Assembly (NCBI RefSeq): GCF_002217655.1
Contig: NZ_NEWK01000001.1
Span: forward strand, 258,001 to 322,000
Reading direction: 5' to 3'
DNA: 64,000 nt
Origin: Geobacillus thermocatenulatus
Lineage (GTDB): Bacteria; Bacillota; Bacilli; Bacillales; Anoxybacillaceae
The notes under the pieces were generated by a model. That model saw only the letters and a list, made by a program, of their open reading frames with translations, was not told the origin of the DNA and searched no databases. The translations under genes were made by a program, and so were the position numbers. Positions within the stretch are counted from its first letter, which is position 1; each line of letters starts with the position of its first letter. This document shows positions 33,055 to 41,012 of the stretch, in pieces.

Positions 33055-33504
33055 CTATGCCTTGTGGTTTCGTTTGTTTTGCTGGTACAGTTGTACGATT
33101 TGTTCTTCCTGTTCACGAATGATGACTTTGGGGACAGGTGTTGGTCTTTTGTTTTCATCAATGGCGACCATCGTTAAAAAGCATGTGGTGGTTAAGTGAT
33201 GTTCACCTGTAAATAAATCTTCTGTTTCGACTTTGACGAATACTTTCATCGATGTGCGTCCGGTCGAGTAGACGAATGCTTCAAGCTTTAAAATATCGCC
33301 AACTTTCGCGGATGAAATGAAATCAACTTTGTCGATCGAAACGGTGACGACTGCTTTTCGTGCATGGCGCATAGCCGATATTGCCGCAATTTCATCAATG
33401 TAAGCTAAAACGGTGCCGCCAAAAATGGTGCCTAGATGGTTCGTATCAGAAGGCAATACGAGCCGCATTTGAATCGTTTTTGATTGCTCGACGCTTACTT
33501 CCAT
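33055..33504 (-). CDS. hot-dog acyl-CoA thioesterase (YkhA/YciA type)
   Basis: A 149-residue hydrolase of acyl-CoAs. Key family sequence: LVLPSDTNHLGTIFGGTVLAYIDE (hot-dog catalytic helix with N, G and D residues), then FISSAKVGDILKLEAFV and SMKVFVKVETEDLFTG. The start ATG 33504 lies inside the end of metE, overlapping by 10 bases, so translation is coupled and expression follows the metE riboswitch. There is no obvious metabolic reason for the pairing. Followed by a terminator. Confidence 0.88.
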   Translation of the reverse strand: MEVSVEQSKTIQMRLVLPSDTNHLGTIFGGTVLAYIDEIAAISAMRHARKAVVTVSIDKVDFISSAKVGDILKLEAFVYSTGRTSMKVFVKVETEDLFTGEHHLTTTCFLTMVAIDENKRPTPVPKVIIREQEEQIVQLYQQNKRNHKA

Positions 33505-35771
33505 GACGGTTTCCCTCCGCAAGCCAAAAGTCGCTCCCGGTATTCGTGTGCGGCTTCCACCATCGCTTTGAGTGCGGCAATGGCTTCTTTTTCTTTTCGC
33601 GTTTTTAATCCGCAATCGGGATTGACCCAAAATTGTTCTGGACGAAGGACGCGAAGGGCCCGTTCGATTTGCTCGCTTATCTCTTCCTTTGTCGGAATGC
33701 GTGGGCTGTGAATGTCATAAACCCCTAAGCCGATTTCTTTTTTGTACTCATATGTTTCAAATGCAGCAATAAGCTCGCCATGGCTTCGCGACGATTCAAT
33801 GGAAATGACGTCGGCATCAAGTTCATCGATGACGTGCATCATATGTTCAAACTGTGAATAGCACATATGGGTATGGATTTGCGTTTCCTCTTTCACCGAT
33901 GAGGTGGCGAGACGAAACGCCATAACGGCATCTTCCCAATAGGATGCATGTTTCTCTTTTTTGAGCGGCAATCCTTCCCGTAACGCTGGCTCATCGACTT
34001 GAATGATGCGTATCCCTTCCTTTTCTAACTGCAATACTTCCTCACGAATGGCGAGGGCGAGTTGTATCAGCACATGTTTTCGTGGAATATCATCGCGAAC
34101 GAATGACCAGTATAACATGGTTACCGGGCCTGTCAGCATTCCTTTGACAGGTTTATTGGTCAGCGACTGAGCATACACCGTTTCTTCTACAGTCATCGGT
34201 TGTCGGTAGGCCACATGGCTAAAAATAATGGGTGGGCGGACACAACGTGATCCATAGGATTGCACCCAGCCGTTTGTCGTGCATGCCATGCCTTGCAGTT
34301 TTTCACCGAAAAACTCTACCATGTCTGTACGTTCAAATTCGCCATGGACAAGCACATCGAGCTGAAGTTGCTCTTGAATGTCGATCCATTTTGCGATTTC
34401 TTTTTTTATAAACGACTTATATTGACTGTCGTTCCATTCGCCTTTTTTCCACTTCATCCGAGCTTGGCGCACGTCGCTCGTTTGCGGGAAGCTTCCAATC
34501 GTCGTTGTCGGCAACAGCGGAAGTTGCAAATGGGCTTGTTGTGCTTTTCGTCGTTCGCTGTAAGGTACTCGACTTAACGGAATGGTTAAAATGTCATTTG
34601 TTGGTTCTTGTTGTTTGCGGAATTTGGCTAAATAACTGTTTGTTTGTTCGTCGTATTGGATTAGCTCGTTGATTGTTGTGTTTCCGTTCATATACTCTGT
34701 CAACATACGTATTTCATCTAATTTTTCATCGGCAAATGATAAAGCCCCAGCAAGCTCCGTCGGCAATGCATGTTCATGTTTTGTCGTGACGGGAACATGC
34801 AGTAAGCTGCAAGACGGTTGAATGATCAGTTGTTCGGCAACGTTTGCTAGATGGTGAAGGAGCGTCGCTTTTTGGGTAAGCGAGCTTTTCCATACATTGC
34901 GGCCGTCTACAATCCCAGCAACTAATATTTTATCTCTCGGAAATCCGTACGTGTTTATATTTTTCATGTTCTCGCCATCGTCATGCACGAAATCAAGTCC
35001 AATGCCTGCGACAGGTAAAGCAACGATTTCCTGGTAATGTGATACGCTATCAAAATATGTTTGTAAAATAAGGTTCATATTTGGCACATCGCGATAAAAA
35101 ACGTCGTATACATGATGAAATGCATCGATGATGTCATCATCTATATCTTGAACGAGAATCGGTTCATCGATTTGGACGAATGACACGCCCGCTTCGCTTA
35201 GTTGTTTGAATAATTCTACATAAACAGGAACTAATTGTTCGAGATGTTTGCGCCACTCGTGTCGCTCGTATTGCTTAGAAAGCAAAAGAAACGTAATTGG
35301 TCCGAGCAACACAGGTTTTGTTTCTAAATCGAATGTTTCTTTGACAAGGTTGTATTCTTTCAATAGGCGATTCTCCACTAATCTTGGCTTTGTTTGTCCG
35401 ATTTCAGGCACAATGTAATGGTAATTTGTATTAAACCATTTCGTCATTTCAAGCGCATGTTGCCCATTTGTCCCACGGGCCATTGCAAAATATTGCTCAA
35501 GCGGATCGTCTATTTGTTGAAATCGTTCTGGAATATACCCGAACATCAATGCGGTATTTAACACGTGATCGTATAAAGAAAAATCTCCAATTGGAATGAG
35601 ATCAATGCCTTTCTCAAGTTGTTTACGAATGGAATCAAGTCGAATCGCTTCCATTGTTTTTGTGAATTGCTCTTTGTCTATTTGCCCACTCCAAAAAGAT
35701 TCCAATGTCTTTTTCCATTCCCTTTTCTCCCCAATGCGCGGATACCCTACATTTGAACTACGGATGGACAA
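33495..35771 (-). CDS. metE: cobalamin-independent methionine synthase
   Basis: Transfers a methyl group from methyl-tetrahydrofolate polyglutamate to homocysteine. About 758 residues, standard for MetE. The N-terminal barrel begins SSNVGYPRIGEKREWKKTLE; the C-terminal barrel holds TTTIGSFPQTSDVR and the zinc ligands in HTHMCYSQF and NPDCGLKTR. TTG 35771, eight bases after GGAGG, is a better start than the GTG overlapping the ribosome site. Controlled by an upstream cobalamin riboswitch and terminator, so it is made only when B12 is short. Confidence 0.95.
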   Translation of the reverse strand: MSIRSSNVGYPRIGEKREWKKTLESFWSGQIDKEQFTKTMEAIRLDSIRKQLEKGIDLIPIGDFSLYDHVLNTALMFGYIPERFQQIDDPLEQYFAMARGTNGQHALEMTKWFNTNYHYIVPEIGQTKPRLVENRLLKEYNLVKETFDLETKPVLLGPITFLLLSKQYERHEWRKHLEQLVPVYVELFKQLSEAGVSFVQIDEPILVQDIDDDIIDAFHHVYDVFYRDVPNMNLILQTYFDSVSHYQEIVALPVAGIGLDFVHDDGENMKNINTYGFPRDKILVAGIVDGRNVWKSSLTQKATLLHHLANVAEQLIIQPSCSLLHVPVTTKHEHALPTELAGALSFADEKLDEIRMLTEYMNGNTTINELIQYDEQTNSYLAKFRKQQEPTNDILTIPLSRVPYSERRKAQQAHLQLPLLPTTTIGSFPQTSDVRQARMKWKKGEWNDSQYKSFIKKEIAKWIDIQEQLQLDVLVHGEFERTDMVEFFGEKLQGMACTTNGWVQSYGSRCVRPPIIFSHVAYRQPMTVEETVYAQSLTNKPVKGMLTGPVTMLYWSFVRDDIPRKHVLIQLALAIREEVLQLEKEGIRIIQVDEPALREGLPLKKEKHASYWEDAVMAFRLATSSVKEETQIHTHMCYSQFEHMMHVIDELDADVISIESSRSHGELIAAFETYEYKKEIGLGVYDIHSPRIPTKEEISEQIERALRVLRPEQFWVNPDCGLKTRKEKEAIAALKAMVEAAHEYRERLLACGGKPSWK

Positions 35772-35806
35772 GTGAAGCACCTCCAGTTATTTGATCCCAA
35801 TCAAGC

Positions 35807-35835
35807 AAAAAACCCTCTTCCAGACAGAAGGAGGG
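35807..35835 (-). terminator. riboswitch-controlled terminator of metE
   Basis: On the minus strand CCCTCCTTC pairs with GGAAGAGGG (one mismatch), followed by six T, between the riboswitch and metE. It would stop transcription when cobalamin is bound. Confidence 0.85.
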
Positions 35836-35919
35836 CATAGCTAGCTTGTATTGAGATACATGAAGTGCCTCAAGATCATATGTCCTCACTCCTCCCTATG
35901 ACGCGTAGGTCGAAAGTGC

Positions 35920-36092
35920 ATACAACAGGCAGGTCTCCTGACTTAGCTTCATCGCTGTTTATCTCCTTCCCATTTCACATGAAACAGTGGATTGTGATAA
36001 ACAGCTCTGCATCACAGTGGCGCGACCGTGTTGGATTTTCACCAAGCTTCCCTTTTAAGATTCACAGCATGTGTGAACCACCTGTTGCGTGA
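35920..36092 (-). ncRNA. cobalamin riboswitch
   Basis: The minus strand carries the conserved elements in order: P1 5' side CAACAGG, the GGGAAGCTTGGTGAAAATCC block, CGGTCGCGCCACTGTGATGC, and the B12 box AGTCAGGAGACCTGCCTGTT, whose end (CCTGTTG) closes P1. Location in front of metE with a terminator shows control of methionine synthase by adenosyl- or methylcobalamin, implying that a B12-dependent MetH is used when B12 is present. Confidence 0.93.
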
Positions 36093-36118
36093 ACTTATTA
36101 TGTTATTGTGTAAAATTC

Positions 36119-36147
36119 ATAATAAACGAACTTTTTGTTTTTTTCAA
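36119..36147 (-). promoter_or_regulatory. promoter of the metE transcript
   Basis: On the minus strand TTGAAA (36147-36142), 17-base spacer, TATTAT (36124-36119), about 25 bases before the riboswitch. Confidence 0.7.
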
Positions 36148-36335
36148 CCGAAATTTTTTTGTGGATGATTTTGAGAGAATGTGATGTCATATTAAATGGT
36201 TATATTTTTCTTTTAAGTTAATATTGATATTTTATTGATAATTTTATGTTAAAAAATATTGTTTTTTTGTTATAGTTTTACATGGTATCGATACTACATT
36301 ATTTCTATAAACTATAAATTAAGGGGGGTATTTTC
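36148..36335 (+). promoter_or_regulatory. regulatory region of the peptide/ABC cassette
   Basis: Very AT-rich. A perfect 10-bp palindrome GTATCGATAC (about 36283-36292) lies about 45 bases before the first peptide gene and is a candidate operator. TTATAGT upstream of it could be a -10 box. No promoter pair is unambiguous. Confidence 0.4.
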
Positions 36336-36473
36336 ATGACTCTTAATTACAAGATTGAGATTTTAGAAACCGTTGTCGCTCCTGGTAAAGGATCTATCGC
36401 CTATGAAATTGGGTACTACACAGGCAAAGTAGTTAGTTGGATTGTAACTTTTGGCGGTCTTTTTGATAATTAA
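36336..36473 (+). CDS. small peptide 1 with VVAPGK motif, bacteriocin-like precursor
   Basis: A 45-residue frame, MTLNYKIEILETVVAPGKGS then a hydrophobic C-terminal part, IAYEIGYYTGKVVSWIVTF, ending GGLFDN. AAGGGGGG lies seven bases before ATG. The segment LETVVAPGK is repeated in the next peptide (LESVVAPGK), while the parts after it differ, as in leader-plus-core precursors. The core contains GYYTG, a GxxxG helix-packing pattern found in two-peptide bacteriocins. No cysteine, so no disulfide or lanthionine. Function is inferred from context: two peptides, membrane proteins and an exporter. Confidence 0.7.
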   Translation: MTLNYKIEILETVVAPGKGSIAYEIGYYTGKVVSWIVTFGGLFDN

Positions 36474-36607
36474 AAACGGTTTTCTATGCATACATAGCTA
36501 TGTTTGCTAGTTTTTCAGTTTAAAGAATCTTTCCCCTAGGGGATTTTTACAGGGAGCTTTGGATGAATGTAGTGTAAGAAATAATCTAGGCGAGGAGGAA
36601 AGAAAAA
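36474..36607 (+). other. spacer between peptide genes with a possible attenuator
   Basis: Contains TCCCCTAGGGGA followed by TTTTT (about 36530-36547), a short stem that might terminate partially and lower expression of downstream genes. Confidence 0.35.
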
Positions 36608-36715
36608 ATGATGAATTTTACGGTTGAATCCCTAGAGTCGGTTGTTGCTCCTGGTAAGTGGGAGATGATTAAAGATTTTATTAGAGGTTTTATTGACGGA
36701 TTTTTCGGTTTATAG
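36608..36715 (+). CDS. small peptide 2 with VVAPGK motif, bacteriocin-like precursor
   Basis: A 35-residue frame, MMNFTVESLESVVAPGK followed by the 18-residue tail WEMIKDFIRGFIDGFFGL. GAGGAGG lies nine bases upstream. The tail is an amphipathic helix with alternating hydrophobic and charged residues, similar in character to leaderless bacteriocins or phenol-soluble modulins. Shares LE(T/S)VVAPGK with peptide 1. Too short for usual gene callers, yet it has a strong ribosome site and a conserved motif. Confidence 0.7.
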   Translation: MMNFTVESLESVVAPGKWEMIKDFIRGFIDGFFGL

Positions 36716-36789
36716 TGTTATATTTGGGGAAGATATCACATTATTAGGATCTTCCTTATAATTTTTAAAAAACTGTACTTTAGTGGGAA

Positions 36790-37059
36790 GTGAAACGTAT
36801 TGAATATAGATATCAAAAACATAGAGATGAAAGAGAGATCCGTAAAAAGAAATTTATAAAAGTTTTCGGCATTCTGAATATAGTGTTTGTACTTATCTCA
36901 ATAGTTATTGGGTTTATAGGTATATATTATGTATCCACTAACATTGAGGGATATTTCAAATATGTGATTCTTTTCTTCGAAGGAGTAACATATGTTTTAG
37001 TTTTAATATTTTTTGGGCTATTCCTTTATAAGTTGTCCAAACGGAAATCTTTAAATTGA
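36790..37059 (+). CDS. two-helix membrane protein, possible immunity protein
   Basis: 89 residues: a highly charged N-terminus (EYRYQKHRDEREIRKKKF), helix IKVFGILNIVFVLISIVIGF, a second helix VILFFEGVTYVLVLIFFGLF and a basic tail. GTG start, weak ribosome site. Small basic membrane proteins next to peptide genes are often immunity or accessory secretion proteins; that role is inferred. Ends 15 bases before the ABC gene. Confidence 0.6.
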   Translation: MKRIEYRYQKHRDEREIRKKKFIKVFGILNIVFVLISIVIGFIGIYYVSTNIEGYFKYVILFFEGVTYVLVLIFFGLFLYKLSKRKSLN

Positions 37060-37074
37060 AGGGAATGGAAATCA

Positions 37075-39009
37075 TTGATCACTATTCGGAATATAAAAAA
37101 ATGCTACAAATTAAACAGAGAAAACATTGAAGTATTGAAAGGAGTTTCCTTACACCTTCAAAAAGGGCAGTTGATTTTTTTGTTAGGTGAGTCAGGATGT
37201 GGAAAATCTACTTTGTTGAATATTATTGGTGGGTTAGACTATGCGGATGATGGGGAATACACTTTTAACTCTATAAATGTTCGGGAATTCAACGAGAAGG
37301 AATGGGCGCGCTTACGACGGGAAAAGATTGGATTTGTGTTCCAAAGCTTTAACCTTATTCCTCATCTAAGTGCTCTAGAAAATGTAGAGATGAGCATGAT
37401 TTTATTAGGATTATCAAAAGAAGAAAGAAAAAGAAGAGCGATAGAACTTCTCAATACGGTAGGATTAGGGGATAAATTAGATTATTTGCCTAATCAGTTG
37501 AGCGGAGGACAAAAGCAACGTGTAGCCATAGCGAGAGCACTAGCAAATGATCCCGACATTATCTTAGCAGACGAACCAACAGGAGCGTTAGACTCAGAAA
37601 ACTCTATGCATATTATGGAGATATTAAAGAGGATTTCACAACAAGGGAAAATCGTGTTAGTTGTGACACATTCTCAAGAGTTAACTTCATATGCAGATAG
37701 GGTTATAAGAATGAGGGATGGTGAAATCATTGAAGATGAGCACGCTTTGGTTACGGAAGAAATTGGAGATGTGTATGAGGATAGTGTAGCAAGTAAGGGA
37801 AAAAAACTAGATTTACTTACAACCTTAAAACTATCGTTTAGAAATATAAAAAATAAAAAATGGAGAAATATTTTAACTGCTATAGGCGCATCGATTGGCA
37901 TTTTCGGATTATCTATCATTATGGCTTTAGGGAATGGCGTTAAAGACAAGTTATCTAGTTCGATAGATGAAGCCACAGCAAAATCGTCTTTAAGTGTAGC
38001 AAATGAACAGTTTGCGGTGTTGAACGAGAACGATATCGCGCGATTGGGGGAAATAAAAGGAGTAAGGGATATATATCCATATAATCCATTTCAAATAAGT
38101 ATTAAAACGAAAGAAGGGAATAAAGCTACTTCGTCAGCTGAGAGTTTGGCTCCTAGAAAATATGCTGAAATAATATATGGTAAAAAATATATTGTGACAG
38201 GAAAGTTTCCAAACGATCAAAGGGATGAAATTGTGATACCTGAGCGCATAGCCAAAAAGCTGTTCAAAGATTCTGCAGAAGCTATTGGAAAAAACGTTTC
38301 CCTTGTTGTACAGTTAATGTCTTTAAAAGAAATTTATCCGACAGTTAACGTTCATGCAACGGTAGTAGGGGTGGTAAAGAATAATTCTATACCTCTGCTG
38401 GATACGGTAGGGATTTCTTATGGATTGTCACAGAAGATTATGAAAGAATCGATAGGAAATAGTACAAGTGCTTTATCTTTCACTATTATTCCATCATCTA
38501 TCAATGATATAGACCTTTTAAAGAGTAAAATTAAGCAGATGGGGTATAAAGTGCAGACAGATGAAGAAAGTCAAAATGAAATTAATGAGTATATTTCCTT
38601 AGCAAGTATTGCATTGGGAATGTTGTCTGGCATATCGCTTATCGTTTCATCCATTATGATTGGCATTGTTTTATACGTGAGCGTTTTAGAACGTACACGA
38701 GAGATTGGGATTTTAAAAGCACTCGGTGCATTTCGTTCAGATATTCGCCGCATATTTGTCACAGAAGGAATGTTGATCGGTATTATTGGGGGAGCTTTTG
38801 GGGTTTTAGGCTCTATTGCTGTGGGGAAAGCAGCAAATTATATGATCATAACGTTCATGAAAAAGAGTAGTTTGGACATTTTTCAGTTTAGTTTTGTACA
38901 AACTGTACTTCTTATTATTTTTAGTGGACTGTTAGGTATTTTGGCTTCTTTTGTCCCTGCAAATAAAGCTGCGAAGCAACCTGCTGTGGAAGCATTGCGA
39001 CATGAGTAA
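37075..39009 (+). CDS. MacB-type ABC exporter (ATPase-permease fusion)
   Basis: 644 residues. Residues 1-225 form an ABC ATPase: Walker A GESGCGKSTLLN, signature LSGGQKQRVAIARAL, Walker B IILADEPTGALD, switch VVTHSQE. A helix near 265-290 is followed by an extracytoplasmic domain of about 210 residues, then three C-terminal helices with the FtsX/MacB signature (VLERTREIGILKALGA). Such fusions export peptides or act in self-protection. There is no C39 peptidase domain. TTG start at 37075. AT-rich like the peptides, so acquired together. Confidence 0.88.
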   Translation: MITIRNIKKCYKLNRENIEVLKGVSLHLQKGQLIFLLGESGCGKSTLLNIIGGLDYADDGEYTFNSINVREFNEKEWARLRREKIGFVFQSFNLIPHLSALENVEMSMILLGLSKEERKRRAIELLNTVGLGDKLDYLPNQLSGGQKQRVAIARALANDPDIILADEPTGALDSENSMHIMEILKRISQQGKIVLVVTHSQELTSYADRVIRMRDGEIIEDEHALVTEEIGDVYEDSVASKGKKLDLLTTLKLSFRNIKNKKWRNILTAIGASIGIFGLSIIMALGNGVKDKLSSSIDEATAKSSLSVANEQFAVLNENDIARLGEIKGVRDIYPYNPFQISIKTKEGNKATSSAESLAPRKYAEIIYGKKYIVTGKFPNDQRDEIVIPERIAKKLFKDSAEAIGKNVSLVVQLMSLKEIYPTVNVHATVVGVVKNNSIPLLDTVGISYGLSQKIMKESIGNSTSALSFTIIPSSINDIDLLKSKIKQMGYKVQTDEESQNEINEYISLASIALGMLSGISLIVSSIMIGIVLYVSVLERTREIGILKALGAFRSDIRRIFVTEGMLIGIIGGAFGVLGSIAVGKAANYMIITFMKKSSLDIFQFSFVQTVLLIIFSGLLGILASFVPANKAAKQPAVEALRHE

Positions 39010-39033
39010 GAAAATAAGATGTGGAGCGTGAAA

Positions 39034-39204
39034 ATGATGAAGTGGATGAATGTTATATTTATTCTATCGGTTATTTCTTTTATTTTGTACAAGTTGATTT
39101 CGGGGGAGACGATTAGCAGTACTGCGTGGATCATTTCTACTTTTCTTGTCATCACGAATTTTATTGGTTTGATAAAGGGACGTAGAGAGAGTAGACAATT
39201 GTAA
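39034..39204 (+). CDS. small two-helix membrane protein closing the cassette
   Basis: 56 residues, MMKWMNVIFILSVISFILYK, a short polar turn (SGETISS), a second helix TAWIISTFLVITNFIGLI, and a basic tail (KGRRESRQL). ATG 39034 with GGAG upstream, 24 bases after the exporter. Looks like the SdpI/YxeD-type tiny immunity or accessory proteins in size only; not recognised. Confidence 0.55.
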   Translation: MMKWMNVIFILSVISFILYKLISGETISSTAWIISTFLVITNFIGLIKGRRESRQL

Positions 39205-39239
39205 TCTGTATACATCCAAGTGCAACCAATGGTAGTGTG

Positions 39240-39640
39240 AGAAGATGAAAGCTGCCAACGACTCTTTGATGATCATCAGAGGCCGTCGCTATTCCGAATT
39301 GTCAAAGCTGCTCTGATAGAAGCGAATGCCCAATTCAGTTTGGCCCTGCGAGTGTCTGTTCATCGCACCGGAACACCTGCTACAGAAGGCCAGAAGTTGC
39401 CCCGGTCGACAGGAAAGGCGGTTTTTCAGCTGTTTCAATATGTGAACGTCGCCCTGCTGGAGCTGTCGGATGGATGCATCCAACGCGCACTGGATCGTTT
39501 CATCAATTTGGATCAGCGAAGGGTTCTGCAGGGATTGGTCATGGATGAACGCATTTACGTGTTGACAAGCGATGGCAGAAAAGGAGGATTGCCATCGCTT
39601 GTCTTGTTGGTTAAAACGTGATTGTAAAAAAATCTGCTGT
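39240..39640 (+). pseudogene. decayed IS1634-like transposase, internal and C-terminal pieces
   Basis: 39240-39330 matches, with stops and indels, the middle of the transposase at 6.1-7.3 kb (codons for AANAFLITRG and following). From 39405 a frame reads TGKAVFQLFQYVNVALLELSDG to MDERIYVL, the transposase C-terminus, followed by the IS's hairpin (GATGGCAG...TGCCATCGCTT). The central part is deleted. Confidence 0.7.
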
Positions 39641-39645
39641 TTCTA

Positions 39646-39902
39646 CTTTCGAACCTTTGCATAATATACAAAAAACAATCTGGATATGTAAAATAGTGAA
39701 TTTTTAGGTGCTTCACCACAAAATGCACTTGACAAAGAGAGATGACCATGATAAAAGACCAAAACAGTGTTTTTCTATTTAAGCAACATGATGATCATGT
39801 TTGTCTTTAAAAGTCAAGTACATCTTTTGATGAAGAACCCATTTTGATTCATAAAAAATTCATATTATTATGAATTTTTATTCATAGTATGAAATGTTCG
39901 TT
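39646..39902. mobile_element. degenerate IS1634-related MITE
   Basis: Left end TCTACTTTCGAACCTTTGCA and on resembles the MITE at 12680; the right end (ATTCATAGTATGAAATGTTC) resembles its right side. The interior includes an inverted repeat related to 27020-27040. No protein. Confidence 0.5.
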
Positions 39903-40120
39903 TGTTTACCGTGAGAAATGTAAGAGAATCGACAAAATGGAAACAGGGGATGCCTTTGTTCCTGTAACACAACGTTACAACATAGAAACAATTGTTTTTC
40001 GTTTTCCCTTTGTTACAACCGAGCGCCATTCCCTTTACTTTTGCCCTCAGGCGCGGTTTAGTAATAGTAGATGGAGGCACCAACAAGGCGATGGCGCTGC
40101 TGCAATCAGCAGAGCTGGGC
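39903..40120. other. intergenic sequence before the RpiR gene
   Basis: No gene or strong structure seen. Confidence 0.3.
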
Positions 40121-40888
40121 TCAAACGGTCGGACTGCTGTCCTTTCCGATCGTTTCCGTCTTCCGTCCCAGCAGTCGATACATTTCTTTCGCCAGCCGCT
40201 CAAGCAAGTAGACGACCGGAAGCTGGGTGGTGACATTGGTTTGCCCGATCCGCTCCGGTGTGGCGTAGTACGTCAAGTTGTAGTCCGAGATGTTCGCGAG
40301 TGTGCAATGTTTCCGGTTGGTGATGCTGATGATTGTGCCGCCGTTTTCCTTGAACCGGTGCACTTGGGCAAGCGTATAGGACGTCTCTCCGGACACCGAC
40401 AAGGCGATGACGGCGCAGTTGTGGAAGTAATGGCCGTAAATTGGAAAAAACGGATCTTTGATGTAGACGGAAAACTTTTGAAAGGCGGAAAAATAGCGCG
40501 AGCCGTATTCGGCCAAAATGCCGGAGCTGCCCGATCCGACGAAAATGACGTGATCCGCCCGGGCGATCGCGGCTGCCGCATCCAGAATGGTCCGCTCGTA
40601 ATCGGCGGTCAGCGTCCGTTCGAAAAATTCCCTTAATGTCTCTTGACTGCTGATGATCGCGGTTTGCTTTGTCTCGCGCAAATACAGCTTCCATTTCGCT
40701 TTAAATTCACTGAACCCTTCGCATCCGACCTTTTTGCAAAAGCGAAGCACGGTCGGCGGCGAGACGTGGACGGCTTCGGCGAGTTCACGAATGCGCATGT
40801 ACGCGACTTCATTTGGATGCTTCATCACATAGTCGTAAATGGCGTAGTCGAGCTCGGAAAACTGGGCGATTTGTTCAGGAGTGAACAT
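40121..40888 (-). CDS. RpiR/MurR family transcription regulator
   Basis: 255 residues: N-terminal RpiR helix-turn-helix (YMRIRELAEAVHVSPPTVLRFCKKVG, residues 30-56) and a C-terminal SIS sugar-phosphate domain (HVIFVGSGSSGILAEYGSRYF, VIALSVSGETSYTL). Divergent from the 6-phospho-beta-glucosidase gene, so it probably controls that gene in response to a phosphorylated disaccharide. ATG at 40888 with GAGGTG. Confidence 0.9.
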   Translation of the reverse strand: MFTPEQIAQFSELDYAIYDYVMKHPNEVAYMRIRELAEAVHVSPPTVLRFCKKVGCEGFSEFKAKWKLYLRETKQTAIISSQETLREFFERTLTADYERTILDAAAAIARADHVIFVGSGSSGILAEYGSRYFSAFQKFSVYIKDPFFPIYGHYFHNCAVIALSVSGETSYTLAQVHRFKENGGTIISITNRKHCTLANISDYNLTYYATPERIGQTNVTTQLPVVYLLERLAKEMYRLLGRKTETIGKDSSPTV

Positions 40889-41012
40889 CGGGACACCTCG
40901 CTTTCATGGGACGGAACGTGCGATAGCTGGGAAAGGATGGCGCTTTTAAGCCCACTGATTGATTCCTACATTGATTATACCATGCCCAACAGGGCGAAAG
41001 GGGAAGAGGAAT

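Noticed and set aside
36530-36547. CCCCTAGGGG plus T run considered as a strong terminator between the two peptide genes
   Set aside because: The stem is only four or five pairs with a minimal loop, so at most a weak attenuator.
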